Part shown: positions 1-12,011 of the stretch, one piece after another
How the letters are laid out: each line of letters starts with the position of its first letter
Position numbering within the stretch: the stretch's first letter is position 1
Assembly (NCBI RefSeq): GCF_010389155.1
Contig: NC_057764.1
Coordinates: forward strand, 14,880,001 to 14,944,000
Reading direction: 5' to 3'
Source of the DNA: Erigeron canadensis
Lineage: Eukaryota > Streptophyta > Magnoliopsida > Asterales > Asteraceae
Length of the DNA stretch: 64,000 nucleotides
Made by a program: the position numbers and the translations under genes
The notes under the pieces: generated by a model
Seen by the model: the letters and a program-made list of their open reading frames with translations, nothing else
What the model was told of the DNA's origin: nothing
The model's database searches: none

Positions 1-659
1 GCACAAATCAAGCTTAAATCTCTACTTATCATAAGTTCATTGGAATAAGTTCTCTGAAAGATTTAGTTCTGGAACTCTGTGTCAGATTTTAAGTTACGAA
101 GAACTTATAAACTCTCTGAGTTAAACTCTCTACTTAAATTCTCTGAAAGACTAAACTTTAAGTCAACGATATTTCTAATATTTCAAGTAAAATGAAGTTA
201 TTATATATATAATACAATATGACACAAGACTTAATGGCATTTCTTAAGACACTAGTATACGACATAGACGTGTACAATTGAGTAAGTACTTACTAGTCGA
301 CTTGTGGACAGTGTAGGACTTTTTGGACAGATAGTGTACGTGTTTCAGGTGTACTTGACTGTTCGTGTTCTTGTTCGTTAATTCTAGTGTGTTTGTACTT
401 GTGCTGCTTTCAGGTGAGTTTCGTAGCCCCTCTTTTTACAAGTTACGGGGTGGAAAGTATACTTATTTTTCAAACAGTTTTGTCGATTTCTGTTTATGTT
501 CAATATTGAGCCTGTATGTATAGAGTTACTTGTGCCATTTGACGTACTCTGATCTTGTTTGTATGTGTGTGATTATGTGTTTGTTTGTTGTGCTTTGGAT
601 GTGCTTATTGTGTGAGTTTGAGACTTGGACTTGAGACTTGAGACTTGGACTAAGGTAGG
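1..659 (-). mobile_element. LTR X2, inner part (runs off window start)
   Basis: Non-coding DNA continuing the minus-strand LTR whose start lies at 3837. Read on the minus strand, the TCAAGTC-rich tract at about 610-655 continues the similar tract at 3340-3400. The segment around 410-460 (CGTAGCCCCT) matches the reverse complement of 1380-1428 in X1. The two matches lie about 757 and 735 bases from their LTR starts once X1 is removed, so X1 and X2 are collinear diverged copies of one LTR family. No coding region is visible here. The family is probably Ty3/gypsy-like from its long LTR and TGTAACACCCC end, but no pol is present to prove it. Confidence 0.6.
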
Positions 660-1138
660 TGTAACACCCCGACTAAGGTGGAAAACTCGGGATGTAAGAT
701 GAAGCACACGCGCACATGGATGTTACATAGGAATACTAAATGAGTATAGAATAGGCATAAATAGTCGTTTACATATTCAAACAAGCATAAGTGAAGTCAT
801 CTCACACATGTTCAATCGAGCATTCAAATAAAGATAAGGTAAGTTCCCACGCAGGGGAAAAGGATAAGCATATTGCCAACAATCATAAACAAAAGTATGC
901 AAACTCCAAAACCTAGCCTGCAGTTTGCTAAGAGTCCCATGCTACCTGACCTAGCCACGATTAGCTTGAAAACCTGAAAGGAATACTTAAACGTGTCAAC
1001 ACAAAGGTTGGTGAGTTCGTAGTTTTGAGTTCATAAACAAGATGTATAAAAACGTTTTATGCCGTCAATAGAATTCAAGAGTAAAGTAATATAATGTGGC
1101 TAGAGACCAACTTGCACGTAAGTAAGTGTTTGTATATA

Positions 1139-1314
1139 ATCGTGCACACACAGTCATCAACATGACCGGCAAGTATGTATAAAGCGAGCACACACAATCC
1201 TCACCAGGACCGGCTAATATGTATAAGCGAGCACACACAATCCTCAACAGGACCGGCTGATATGTAATAAGTGAGCACACACAATCCTCAACAGGACCGG
1301 CTGATATGTAACAA
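1139..1314 (+). repeat. 44-bp tandem repeat, four copies, in X1
   Basis: Units containing GAGCACACACAATCCTCA...GGACCGGCTGATATGTA start near 1139, 1183, 1227 and 1271, a constant 44-base period. The first unit is the most diverged. The array lies inside the solo LTR and generates a spurious minus-strand ORF. Confidence 0.85.
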
Positions 1315-2004
1315 GTAGTCAGATAGCCATAGAGTAGTAAAAGCAGTTACGGCATATATAAAAACATATGTAGTATTCCTTTCACCCCAAAACATAAGTA
1401 AAGAAAAAGGGGCTACGAAGACTCACAGTGATCCGGTACAAGCGTAGTTTACAAGCACAGAGAATGAGCACAGATATAAGTAAGATATATCTATTTGAAT
1501 CCAAGTATGTCTTGATGTCAACCTAATCACAAGTCATTGAGCATAGATGAATACATGTATTAGTTCTTGTGATTAATTATTCACTGAGTTGTCCTTGATG
1601 ATCTGATGATTTGGTCCCTTAAAGATCTTTGAACGCTTTGACTCAAAAGTGTTTTACGTAAACTAGGCCCGAAATGAACGTCTTTGAACTCACACATAAG
1701 TACTTATCGTAATAATGAGTTGTATGTGCCTTTAATAATGATCGTTTAACCTTAAGAACTCAATTTAGTTTCTCATAGAATTCGTACTTTAATGATTAAG
1801 ATAGAACATATCCTTAATGTGCTCAATTAGGGTTTGCACTATAATCGTTGTTCTAGATCGATTCATGAATTAGTTTTGATGTTAATGTGTAGCCTTAGAT
1901 GTGTTTAATCGAATGAAAATAATGTTATGAACTTGGTTTGGTATTAAATAATCAAGTACAGTGTGTTATAGAACATGTTGATGTTGTTTTATGATTGCAC
2001 AAAA

Positions 2005-2480
2005 TCGTCCTAGGGTTTAGGGTTCAAGACCGTCCCTCAGGCTTGGCAAGATCGTCCCATGGTACAATGCTCAGGATCGTCCCATCTTCCTCTCCAAATC
2101 GTCCTAGCTGCTAGCTCAAAGTCGTCCTAGTTACTAGCTCAAGATCGTCTCATGTATATCAAGGGTTTCAAGATCGTTTGAAGGCTTATGAAGTCAAGAT
2201 CGTCTTAGCCTCTTACTAGCCAAGATCGTCCTAGTTTCCAAGTATGAGGACAAGTGCACAAGATCGTTTTAAGAGCAAGGGTTTGAGCTAAACCAATCCA
2301 AAGGATCGATTACGCATTAAACGTACCAACAATATCACAACAACACCACACGAAATCGAGCAAACAAAACCATGAACCAATGGGCTGACCAGGACGATCT
2401 TGGGGACCAAGATCGTCCCATCAGGATCATCCTAAGTTCCCAAAACGGGCTGAACTACAATCACAAAAAACGAAGAGCTA
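2005..2480 (+). repeat. AGATCGTCC motif cluster in X1
   Basis: About 14 occurrences of (A)GATCGTCC or close variants in under 500 bases. Near 2392-2420 the arms GGACGATCT and AGATCGTCC form a perfect 9-bp inverted repeat with a short loop. The motif is rare outside this cluster. Function unknown; it resembles the family-specific palindromes seen in the copia elements of this window. Confidence 0.7.
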
Positions 2481-3314
2481 GATCGATTCCAGGACTTGTT
2501 AGAACATAAAACTAGTACACATATACATAATAACATTACCCATTAACACTTTTTACGATTTCAAGACCATTTATAACATGAACAAGGTGTGGCACATCAA
2601 GAACAAGTTTTCCCTTATTTTCAAAAATGGGTTTTGTAGATTAAAGCATGTTATGACCCAAATTTATTCACAAAAAAGTTACTAGACACATTTAGACACA
2701 AACCCATTAGCTATTAACACGTTTTTTATTCAAAAATTGGACCAAATCATCAAGAACATAAACTTGAAAAAGTACACTTTTAATTTGATCAAAAACTCAA
2801 AATTTGTTGTTGTTACCTGAGATTTGATTCCAAAAATATGTTTTGATTATCACAAGGATGCTAAAAGTACAAATGATTTTGGTTTAACAACCCAAAATCA
2901 AAAGATGATTTTTGTGTGTGTTTTTGAGGCTGCACTATGTGTTTTTAGAGAGAGAGAAAAGAAAGGTGGAGAAGAAGGTGAATAGTAATTTCTCTCTCAA
3001 AGATCTCCATCATTTTCTATATATACCTTTCCCATAATAAATGAAATCAATAAATACAAGGACTATTTGTGAACATTTTGGACTAGATCTTTTATAGACT
3101 TGAACGTTTACGGCTCGAATTCTAGTATTTCATCGTATTCACTCATAAACTCGTCATTTAATTCAAGATTTAAGATCAAATTGACCTTCATATAAGCGTA
3201 TCATCAAGTCTAAAATATATCAAGAACTTTAATAAATTAAGCTGTCTAATCGTTCCAATGGCGAAAGTACGATTCTAAAAACTTATTTAAAACATTTCTA
3301 TGACGGTTGTTACA

Positions 3315-3837
3315 GCAGGTACCGTAAGACCGGACTTTGAGACCTTGGGTCTCGTGACATTGAGACTTGTGACTTTGAGACTTGGACTTGGGACTTGAGT
3401 ACTTTGACTTATATGGTGTAACTCTACTCATTATATATTGAACAAATACTTGTTTTGACTTAAAAGAATCGACAAAAGACTTCTTTCTTGACTAGACTTT
3501 TTAACTAAAACCTACGAACTCACCAACCTTTGTGTTGACACATTTTAGTATACTTTTCAGGTACTTAGGCTAATCAGGGATAAAGACTACTATGCTAGGA
3601 CTGGACTTCGGAGATTTATGCTCCATTGCTTATTGTCAGACTTTAAGGCTACATGCCTTGGACTATCCCGTTTATGGACTTATTGTATTAAGCTGTTATA
3701 GCATTGTTATGACTTTGAACTCATGTTTTAGGAATATATTTATTATATTCTATTTAATTTAGTAGTATCTATGTAATTCCATGTCGTGCTGTACTTTTCA
3801 TGACAACTCATGTTTCCCCTATTGGTGGGGTGTTACA
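3315..3837 (-). mobile_element. LTR X2, outer part
   Basis: Read on the minus strand it starts TGTAACACCCC at 3837. Positions 3505-3575 are the reverse complement of 957-1030 in X1 with good identity (shared core GTGTCAACACAAAGGTTGG). The LTR is interrupted at 3315 by X1 and resumes at 659 going left. Confidence 0.65.
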
Positions 3838-4324
3838 ATATCATATTACATTTACATATATTACTTATATATTGTAAATATGTTAATATATTTAAACTAT
3901 TTGTCTTTTTAGTTTACAATTTGATATAAATTGTATGTTTATATGAAAACGTACAATTAAATCAATTCGTTTTATAAAATTATACCAATTTTAACACCTA
4001 AAAAAATATAATTAGTTAATAAAAAACATCTTTATATTTTAGTTTCTATATCATTTTTTTTCTTAACAATTGAAAGTTAAATTTAGAACATAATAAACAA
4101 CAAAACGTAAAATATATATATATATAAAACACCAAAACTGATCTAAACGAAACCGAACAAAAACTATATTTAATGGTTTTAGTTTTCTAAAAACCGAATG
4201 GGTTGGTTCGTGCTTCGGTTTTAGGTAAAACTGACTTAAACCGACTCATACTCATCCCTATAGAGTATGACCCTAATCTAAAAGCTATGTATTGACAATA
4301 TTTTATTTTTATAAACACATATAG

Positions 4325-5295
4325 GCTATTTGGTTCATTTATATAAGGAATTAATTATGGGATACTTAATGTACTTTTCAGTTTGTACATGGTTGTCCAT
4401 TTTTCTTTTTTTAATGAAATATATTACCCACAAACTTTAAAATTAATATATGATTGACCATTATCATCAAATCTCAAATCTTGTTCTCTCTCATCTACAA
4501 ATCTTACATTCTGCTTCTTACTCTAAGAAAAAAATCCACATCTTCAAAATAAATATTCATCCATTCAATATTAATAATAATTCCGAGTATTTTAAGCACC
4601 ACTTGAATCTTTTATCAACTTTGTTCTCGATTCACACTCTCTGTTTCCCTCTTTCTCTCACATTTTATGCTTCTCGATTCACCGAAATGATTCCAAATCA
4701 GGTTTTTTCGATTATTTCTTCTGCAGTTATATATATATATATTTACACCTATATGTACATGTATCTCTATCTCTATCGATATCTGTATTTATATTTATAT
4801 CTATATCCATATCTATATTTGAATTCTATAAAATATAATCATGATGCCGATTCCAATTCGATGTGTTAATAATCAGAATATTATATGATCAAACTGCACA
4901 TATCTTGAACCTAATTTCGTAACGGGTTTGATTTCTAGGGTTTTGTTATTCAAACCTTAATAATATGTGGATTGAAGTCCCGTATTTCATGGATTATTTT
5001 CTATTGGATTTGGTTTGCTTTCAGGGCTTATGTGAGTTCTTGTCCATCGTGTTTATTTGAAATTTGAATTCTGGAATTTGTGTTCGTGCTTGGGTTTGTT
5101 CATATGTAGATGAGAGAGAAGCGTGTTCGTAACGTGTTTTTTTTTTTTTTTTGAACATCTGCATTTTTCTGGTTTTTCCTTAGAGAGAATCAAATCTGTA
5201 AATATGTAGATGTGGGAGAAGCGGATTTGACCATGTACAAACTGAAAAGTATGTTAGGTATTCCGTGATTAATCCCTTTATACAAATTATTGTGA
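4325..5295. mobile_element. Possible non-autonomous TIR transposon
   Basis: The stretch at about 4346-4392 is the imperfect reverse complement of 5231-5276, sharing TACTTTTCAGTTTGTACATGG as the best-matched core. Outward of this, GGCTATTTGGTTC at 4324 resembles the start of PIF/Harbinger-like ends. No transposase is present. No clean target duplication was found, so the exact ends are uncertain. The interior has a CT-rich, 5'UTR-like stretch and a (TATATC)n tract. Confidence 0.4.
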
Positions 5296-5946
5296 ACATA
5301 TATGACCCAATAAAGTGACATAAAATATCAAGTCTTAATCAAGGAGACAAACCCTCAAACACCTTGAAAATGATGCGCGAGTGAAATACATCATTATAAT
5401 TCCTTTTCTATAATGATGCGCGAGTGAGTTAATACTCGATCTTGGATTTGAAGCGATGACTTAAGCCTCTTTCTTGGCTTAGGGCCATACGCCGATACCC
5501 CCTAACCTACATTGTTCTTCTACACGACCTTAAGGTGCCACGGATTAACCCAACCGCCATTTCATTTAACAAAACTCCCTATTTTTATTGAATGATCAAG
5601 CGAAGATTTACAAAATCACTGTGAAAACATAAATGTCTATGAAATCTATATATCATTTAGTTGAACAGAAAAATTAAACTTTACTTTATTCCTTACAAAA
5701 TATTAGTAAAAGTTGAGTATTTTGGAACGAGCCTATTAGCGGTGAGAAGGCCGGATGATGTTAACGTGATAAGAAAACTGTTAATGAAAAAGGTAAAATG
5801 TTAAAAATGGTCTGATATGTATATATATAAATATAAATGTAAAAACCTAATTGTGAGTGTATAGATGCATACGTTTGATGCATGCTATCTGACTCTCAAC
5901 AAGAATAAAAGTATATTGTCTATACTTATTGCGGATGAAAATCTCT

Positions 5947-6108
5947 AAAGTTAAAACCAAACTTTATTACTAAAGTTAGCATCTTGACCATTGGATTAAA
6001 ATCAAAAAACAATATTCAAAAATCATATTTGAATCATGACCTTTGATTTTAATCCAAAGGTTAAGATGTATTTAACTTTATCTTTAAAGTTGAAAAGAAC
6101 TTTAAATT
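5947..6108. mobile_element. Fold-back / MITE-like inverted repeat
   Basis: 5979-6006 pairs with 6042-6068 (TTGGATTAAAATCAAA against TTTGATTTTAATCCAA, with a few mismatches further out), and weaker pairing continues outward through AAAGTT-rich arms. The total is about 160 bp with a 35-bp loop. No coding capacity. This is typical of a MITE or snap-back element; no target duplication is convincing. Confidence 0.5.
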
Positions 6109-6399
6109 ATCTCCATCCACTTATTGCACTCACAGTGAAATGCGAGGACCTACTTGTTAACACTCAAGTCATTTTGTACGAAAATGACATCAATACCTAG
6201 ACTAACTAATTATACTATGGAATAGAAATTAAAGTAAAAAGTTAAATATATTACAAGAATTTTTCTTTTCATAACTATTCTTTTATTTCAAATCAAATGA
6301 TTAAAAATCACTTTAGAATATTTTTTTTCCAGTTTAACATGTATGTGAGTTAATATAATCATGTATTTAGCCTCCCCTATCCCCACCTCACCCCACGTG

Positions 6400-7046
6400 T
6401 ATATATATATATATTGAATATAACAAATAATCATAATTTCAGCATATTATTTGTACTAAACTATTTTATTAAAATAAAATTTAGCCGGGTAACTTTTAAC
6501 AATGTTAGAATAAGTAAAAAATTCAAATAAAAAGATAAGTGTTCTTTTCTCTCTAATAGAGTTACTACTTTCTATATTGATATATGAATTATGCACAACA
6601 TGGATTTATAATTAAGTAATTAAAAGTTATATGCGTAAAATAGTACTAAACATTGTATGTAATTTTAAATCTGGAAATGATGTGTAGTAAATATCCGAAA
6701 TCAAAAACAAAACTTTACACTTTTACCATTTTGATAAATGTTACACTTGATTTTTGGATATATATGTATATGTATTGAATATAACAAAAATAATCATAAA
6801 TTTAACCATATTATTTGTATTGAACTGTTTTTATTAAAATAAAGTTTAGCCGAGTAACTTTAACCAAAAATATATACAACATCATTGAAAACGTTATATT
6901 GTTAGAATAAGTAAAAAATTCAATAAAACAATAAATTTTCATTTCTCTCTTATAGAATTACTACTTTGTATATTGATATATGAATTATGAACAACATGGG
7001 GTTTACAATAAATTAAAAGTTATTCGCGTAAAATAGTACTAAATGT
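6400..7046. repeat. Direct duplication of about 260-285 bp
   Basis: 6400-6655 and 6764-7046 share a long collinear series of blocks: TTGAATATAACAAA, TATTAAAATAAA..TTTAGCCG, TTAGAATAAGTAAAAAATTCAA, ATTGATATATGAATTATG, GCGTAAAATAGTACTAAA. The second copy has an extra ~40-bp insert. Non-coding and AT-rich; origin unknown. Confidence 0.7.
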
Positions 7047-7349
7047 AGATCAATATCCGGTCGTTGATCGAGTTATAAATAATAAATACCTATAATACCT
7101 TATAAAAGAAAAACTCACCCCCAAAAATCTCAAATAAGGAATTTAACTACCTAAAATATTGTCGCCGCATTACGCAAGGATGTGAATCGTATGTACTTAA
7201 AAGTACATGATACATGTTCAACTTTATATATAATGACACATTGAATTAACAATTTGCACATATCCAACTTTTATAAGCAAGGTGTAACATAAAATGCCAC
7301 AAACTCAAACATAAGATAGTTGAAAAACATTGAGCTCTAGATTTCTAAA

Positions 7350-7375
7350 GGGATAATGGCACCGGAGTGTAACCA
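7350..7375 (+). mobile_element. Left TIR of the outer MULE-like transposon
   Basis: GGATAATGGCACC... (7351-7375) matches in inverted orientation the right end at 54716-54740 (23 of 25) and a subterminal copy at 54556-54581 (26 of 26 including the extra G). Immediately outside lies ATTTCTAAA (7341-7349), which recurs immediately outside the right end (54741-54749). A 9-bp target duplication is the hallmark of Mutator-like elements. Element A begins at 7376, so only 26 bp of this end remain before the nest starts. Confidence 0.7.
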
Positions 7376-7644
7376 TGTTAGAAATATAATTTCTAGTGGA
7401 TGATTTGTATGTTTATAATGTTTTGTATTCATTTGTAATTCTCTTAAGTGTGGAAGGGGGTCTAGTGTAGATTGTATAGTTAGTATATAAAGCCCCCTCC
7501 ATAGCTTTGAATTGTAACTTTGATCACATTTCAAGTTATCCAATCTTTCCACTCTCACACATTTCTCTCTCGGCACATACACACACTAACACACACATAA
7601 CCTCCATTAACACACACTAAAACACATAGTAAAGCTCAATTACA
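7376..7644 (+). mobile_element. 5' LTR of copia element A (269 bp)
   Basis: Starts TGTTAGAAAT and ends TTACA. It has a TATATAAA box at 7484-7491 and ends in a CACACA-rich U5 much like the D-family LTR, so A and D are related families. The sequence after the LTR does not match the usual initiator-Met primer-binding site. The matching 3' LTR is absent, lost at the fusion to D2. Flank AACCA (7371-7375) cannot be checked against a partner. Confidence 0.7.
7484..7491 (+). promoter_or_regulatory. TATA box of element A LTR
   Basis: TATATAAA about 108 bases into the LTR. Transcription would be expected to start some 30 bases downstream, giving the R region. Confidence 0.5.
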
Positions 7645-8316
7645 GTGGGTTTGAATTCTGGTTGATTTTAGAGTTTAATTTGTTTAAGGATTTATTCGCA
7701 GTTAGATTCTGATCATTTTGGTACAAATTTGAAGTTCTAATTCCCAGTATTGAAGAAGAAAATGGAGATTTACAGTTAGCTCGGCATTTGAAGGGTTGCT
7801 AGACGAAGAAGATGACTGAAACTCGACTATTTTGTCGTTTTGTCAAACCTGGTGTTTGGAGAGGTTGTTGATCTTGATTTGTTCTCTTTGCAGAGCTTCT
7901 TGCTTTATTTGCATACAACAAAGAGTGGAGATATTGCTTTATTTGCAGAGTTATTAACTCGACAAATAATAAAGTTAATTCCTCTTGGATTTCTTGGTTA
8001 AGTGTTGGAAGAATTGTTCTGTTTGCAGAGATCTTATCTCGGCAAACACTTGAAGTTGAGAAACTTGGTTAAGTGTTGGTGATTTGTTGGAAATTGTACT
8101 AGTTGCCGAAGTATAATCTCAGTACTCGGTTAAAGTTGACCTCGATCAAAACACTTTGCTTATATACCGAGATATTTGCTCGGCATCATTCACAACTTAA
8201 TTTTTGTCAAAGACAATTTCTTCTAGTTGCCGAAATCTAAGCTCGGCATTCTTAAGAAATCCAATTTAAAAAAAAAAAAACTTAATTTTCTTTGTTTTAT
8301 TCAAAAATCTTTAAGT
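7645..8316 (+). repeat. Element A leader with serial small hairpins
   Basis: Untranslated leader between LTR and gag. It contains repeated inverted repeats built on one theme: 7942-7966 (TTTGCAGAGTT..AACTCGACAAA), 8022-8046 (TTTGC.GAGA..TCTCGGCAAA), 8165-8185 (CCGAG..CTCGG) and 8227-8248 (TTGCCGA..TCGGCA). A degenerate one lies at about 8103-8128. The loops differ but the CTCGGCA/TTGCCGA arms recur. Confidence 0.65.
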
Positions 8317-11300
8317 ATGGCTGCAAGAGAAGCTTTGGCTCTTGGTTTGGATGGAAGACCTCCATTATTGTTTAGAGGATCTTATCCTCTATGGAAGAAA
8401 AGATTCTTGAATTGGATTGATCGCCAAAAGAATGCCAAGAACATCAGAAAGTCATTGAAAGAAGGTCCTGAAATTCCAAAGAACCCTTGAACAATGAACC
8501 ACTTCCAGAAGAAAGGTGGAATGCTGAGCAAAAAAATCATGTTGAAGCTGATCAAATGTCTATTGCTTATCTCTATTAAGCGCTCCCTGATGATATTTAT
8601 TGCAATGTAGACTCATATGAGACTGGGAAGGAGATTTGGGATGAGGTTGAGAAACAAATGGAAGGTTCTGATGTTTCTAACACAATAAGGCTGTCAACTG
8701 TTCTGAACATGTATGAAATCTTCAAACAACAAAAAGGAGAACCTCTTAATGATATCTACATCAGATTTTGCAATATCATCAATGAACTGAGGAAAAATGA
8801 TGTAAAAAGAACAAACATGGAGCTGAATATCAAGTTCATCAAGAATCTTGAAGAAGAGTGGCAAGTGTATGGAACTCAGCTGAACCAACAAGCAGACTTT
8901 GGAAACTTGACAATTCATACTTTATTTGAGAAACTCACATTGAACAATGATCAAGTTCTAAAGACACAAAGGATGAAAGAGGAAGTTGTTCATTCTGATC
9001 CACTGGCACTTGTTGCTGAGAAGAAGTCTTCAAAAAGTTCAAGGAAATGCAGAATTGAACTTGAAACTGATTCAGAGGTGAGTGATGTAAGTGATTAAGA
9101 ACTAGATGAAAATGATCTTGAGATGTACAAAGAGAAGCTGGCTTACTTCACCAAAGCTTTCAAGAAGAACTTCTTCAAAAAGAAACCCTCCAACAATCAA
9201 CTTCAATCTTCCCCAGTTTCATCATATGCCAAACATTCAAGTGCTCCTAAATTTGAGACTTTCAAAGAACCTGTTGCAGAAAAGAAGTTTGACAATGAAA
9301 AAAGGTTTGAGAGGAAAGTCTTTGAGAAAAAGAATGGCGAGAGAAAATGCTACAATTGTGGAATTCCTGGTCATATTGCCACAGAGTGTACCAAACCCAG
9401 AAAGAAGAATTCTAAGTGCTACAAGTACAAACTCATGTTGGCAAAGCAAGAGGAGAATGGAAACGCCCTTTTGGCTGAAGATGACAAGTGGCTTCACCTC
9501 GCTGATGATGAGACTGATGAATTGGCAGCGAATGTGTGCTTCATGACAAAGATCAAAAAGTCAAAGGAACTAAATGATGAAGCTGCAGATTCGACTGAAG
9601 AAGATGATGAGGTAATCTCAATTCCCAAGAAACTGTTAGGTTTTTATATGAATAAAATTGAAGCAGTTATTTTAGAAGGGAAAAAGAAAAACAAAGAGAT
9701 TTCAAAAATAAATAATGATTTGAAAGAAAAAGACCAAATTTTGCTCAATTTTCAAGACAAGTTTGATCTTCTTCAAAAAGAATTTGACAATTTGAAATCT
9801 GAAAAAGCTGCAGTCACTTTTACTCCAGATTCAAAGCTTCATCTTGAGAAGCAAGAACTTGAAACCAAAGGACATAGCATCCTTAAATGTCAAACTAAAT
9901 GAATCTACCCATGAGTTGAAAGAACTTGAAGATCAAATTTCTAACCTAAAATATGATTGTTGTATAAAAGATTCTCTTTACGAACAACTTAAAAAGACAA
10001 ATGAAGAACTCAAAACTGAAATCGATTTTTATCAAGAAAAGTTGTACAAGATAAATCGAACTTATCAACAATTCTATTTGAATAGCCCAAGAAATTCAAA
10101 AACTCAATTCAACTCCGGGTTAGGGTATGTCAATCCAGAACATTTGCTCAAAGCACAAGAAGAGGTTCCTTCACTATACAAAGAATCCCATATGAAAAGT
10201 AGGATGACCAACCAATTTGTGAGACCAAGTCATGGTGATATTGAGGAAGAAGATTTTCTAAAGAAGGGTGCAAATGTTTACTTCAATTATGAATTAATTG
10301 ATGACTCATTTGATTTTTTAAATCACCCGGTGTGTCAAAGCAGTAAGAATAATCATGAGGTAGAGGTCCCTGAAATACTTGAGTGTTTTAAGGAAAAACC
10401 TCTAGATGTTTCCACTTCATTCCCAAATCCTGAAATTGTCAGACCTTATATACCTCAAAGTGTTTTGGAAAAAGGAAATTGAAGATTTGAAGAAGTCTCT
10501 TGATGAAAAACATGCACTCATAGAAAATCTAAAGACTCAAAATCACTGTGACAACAAAAGAAACCAATCAAAGACAAATACTTCAATCTGTGACCAACCA
10601 GGATGTTCTGTTTATGAAATCATGAATGAACCTGAGCAAAACAATTCTGAAAACATGAAAACTTCAAATCAGTCTACTTGGTCAATCTGTGAAATTTTGA
10701 ATGCATCTGTTCAAACTGATCTTGAAGTTGTAAATGTTTTCTGTGCAAACTGACTGTGATCAAAATGAATGTGATGCAGTTTCTGTTGATCCAAATGATA
10801 TCTATTTTGATACATCAATTCCTAAGTTTTATGAGGACACTCAAACTTATTTGAATGAATTTAATGATGTGGTCAAAAAGTTTGAAAACGAAAATGATCG
10901 ACGAATAAAAGTGGTTGAGGAACTCAACAAAGTCAAAGTGGAACTAACAACTTCAATCATTTTTGGACAAAGAAAAAGCATCACAATCATTTAAACAAAG
11001 TTCAAATCCAACAGAGTTGACTGAAACAAGTGTGAAATTGGAAACAGAATCTCAGCAATTCAATAATTTTATGGATGGAAATCATAAATTTAATCCTGCT
11101 TTTGAAAAACTTTAAGAAAAAGGAAAACAAACCTACCTTTGCTGAGATAAGGGATCCAAAACCATACTCGTCACCTACCCAACAAGCTAAGAAGACTAGA
11201 CCATCAAAGTCTCAAAAGTTTCTAAAGTTGTCAAGACCCCTGATAACTCAAGAACAAAAAAAGTCACAAAAGTTTTTCGAGTTGTCAAGAACACTGATGA

Positions 11301-11733
11301 CTTGAAACCAACAAATGTAAAAAATGAAAACATGTCATCAAGAGATGAGATGAATGACAAGTATTCGAAGACTGTGAAGAATGAATTATTAGGTAATAAA
11401 CAACCAAAAGTTAGTAAAACTTCTAGTACTCATAGGAAGCCTCAAACAACCTTTAAGTCCACTTTGAAGGTAGTCAGAGATAAAACCACTAGGATTACTA
11501 AATACAAAGATCAGTATGGTTGGTTGTCACCTAATAATATTCAGAAAAGTCATGTGAGTAGTGAAACCATCAAGAAGAATCCTGGCAAGAACTCTAAGAA
11601 AAACTTGATTTCTAATTCAAAGAATGTTCATGTTTCAGGTGACTTGTGCGTAACTAGTAGCAGTAAATGGATTCCAAAAGATAGATTTTTACATGCTTCT
11701 AGAAAAATCAAGCTTGATGGCATTTCTACTTAA
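8317..11733 (+). pseudogene. gag: Element A gag (long copia Gag), broken
   Basis: The ATG at 8317 opens a Gag whose N-terminus (MAAREALALGLDGRPPLLF) matches D1 Gag at 20574. The reading frame is lost after about 58 residues and resumes at about 8600-9098 (IWDEVEKQMEGSDVSNTIRL). A TAA at 9096 interrupts the same frame, which continues to a zinc knuckle at about 9349-9390 (CYNCGIPGHIATEC, CX2CX4HX4C). The rest (9600-11733) is a lysine/glutamate-rich, coiled-coil-like tail split by several frameshifts, with SVQTD-type repeats near 10710-10760 shared with D Gag. Gag packages element RNA into cytoplasmic particles. This copy cannot make the full protein. The unusually long tail after the knuckle is typical of the Sirevirus-like copia group. 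Confidence 0.8.
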
Positions 11734-12011
11734 ATCAAACAAGTGTGGATAGTTCGTAGATCAAATACAGTAGACAGGGATAATACATCTAGAAGTACTC
11801 CCGCTTGTATCAAAACATGTGCTTAATCTTTGTGTTTCTGTAATTTGTATGTCCATTTTGAACAATTATGTGTGTTTACTTGTTAAACTTGAATAAATCT
11901 TGTTTGTGTGACATTGTTTGTATATATGTGTATTTGCATATTGTATCCCTCTCTCACCCCAAAAGGACCCAGTATATGTGGGGACCTTACCATCATAACT
12001 TGTTTTTGCAG

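Larger units (their letters stand above)
660..3314 (+). mobile_element. Solo LTR X1 (about 2.66 kb)
   Basis: Begins TGTAACACCCC at 660 and ends GGTTGTTACA at 3314, giving TG...CA LTR ends. Flanks are GTAGG (655-659) and GCAGG (3315-3319), a 5-bp target duplication with one mismatch. There is no internal region, so this is a solo LTR left by LTR-LTR recombination. It sits inside X2, a relative in the opposite orientation. It carries a 44-bp tandem array (1139-1314) and a cluster of AGATCGTCC motifs (about 2005-2480). Short ORFs inside it are low-complexity and not believed. Confidence 0.65.
3838..7340. other. AT-rich intergenic DNA, no gene seen
   Basis: No ORF here looks protein-like. The longest (4450-4869) turns into a tyrosine/leucine run translated from a TATATC microsatellite at about 4729-4820. 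The stretch contains a roughly 0.95-kb inverted-repeat unit, a 160-bp fold-back, and a direct duplication, all listed separately. Positions 5374-5460 contain two copies of GATGCGCGAGTGA. Confidence 0.6.

Noticed and set aside
1065..1280. Minus-strand 71-codon ORF
   Set aside because: Translation of the 44-bp tandem array; a by-product of the repeat.
1139..1314. CRISPR-like array
   Set aside because: The 44-bp units are contiguous tandem repeats without unique spacers, in plant retroelement DNA.
4450..4869. 139-codon plus-strand ORF
   Set aside because: The second half is a Tyr/Leu/Ile run from a TATATC microsatellite and the first half has no domain character; no promoter or homologous copy seen.
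5440..5560. Possible tRNA or small RNA gene near GGCTTAGGGCCATACGCC
   Set aside because: A short stem can be drawn but there is no cloverleaf, no A/B box pair and no CCA-side pairing.
7645..7662. Primer-binding site of element A
   Set aside because: GTGGGTTTGAATTCTGG after the LTR resembles a tRNA T-arm by chance but does not match a tRNA 3' end; the expected TGGTATCAG is absent.
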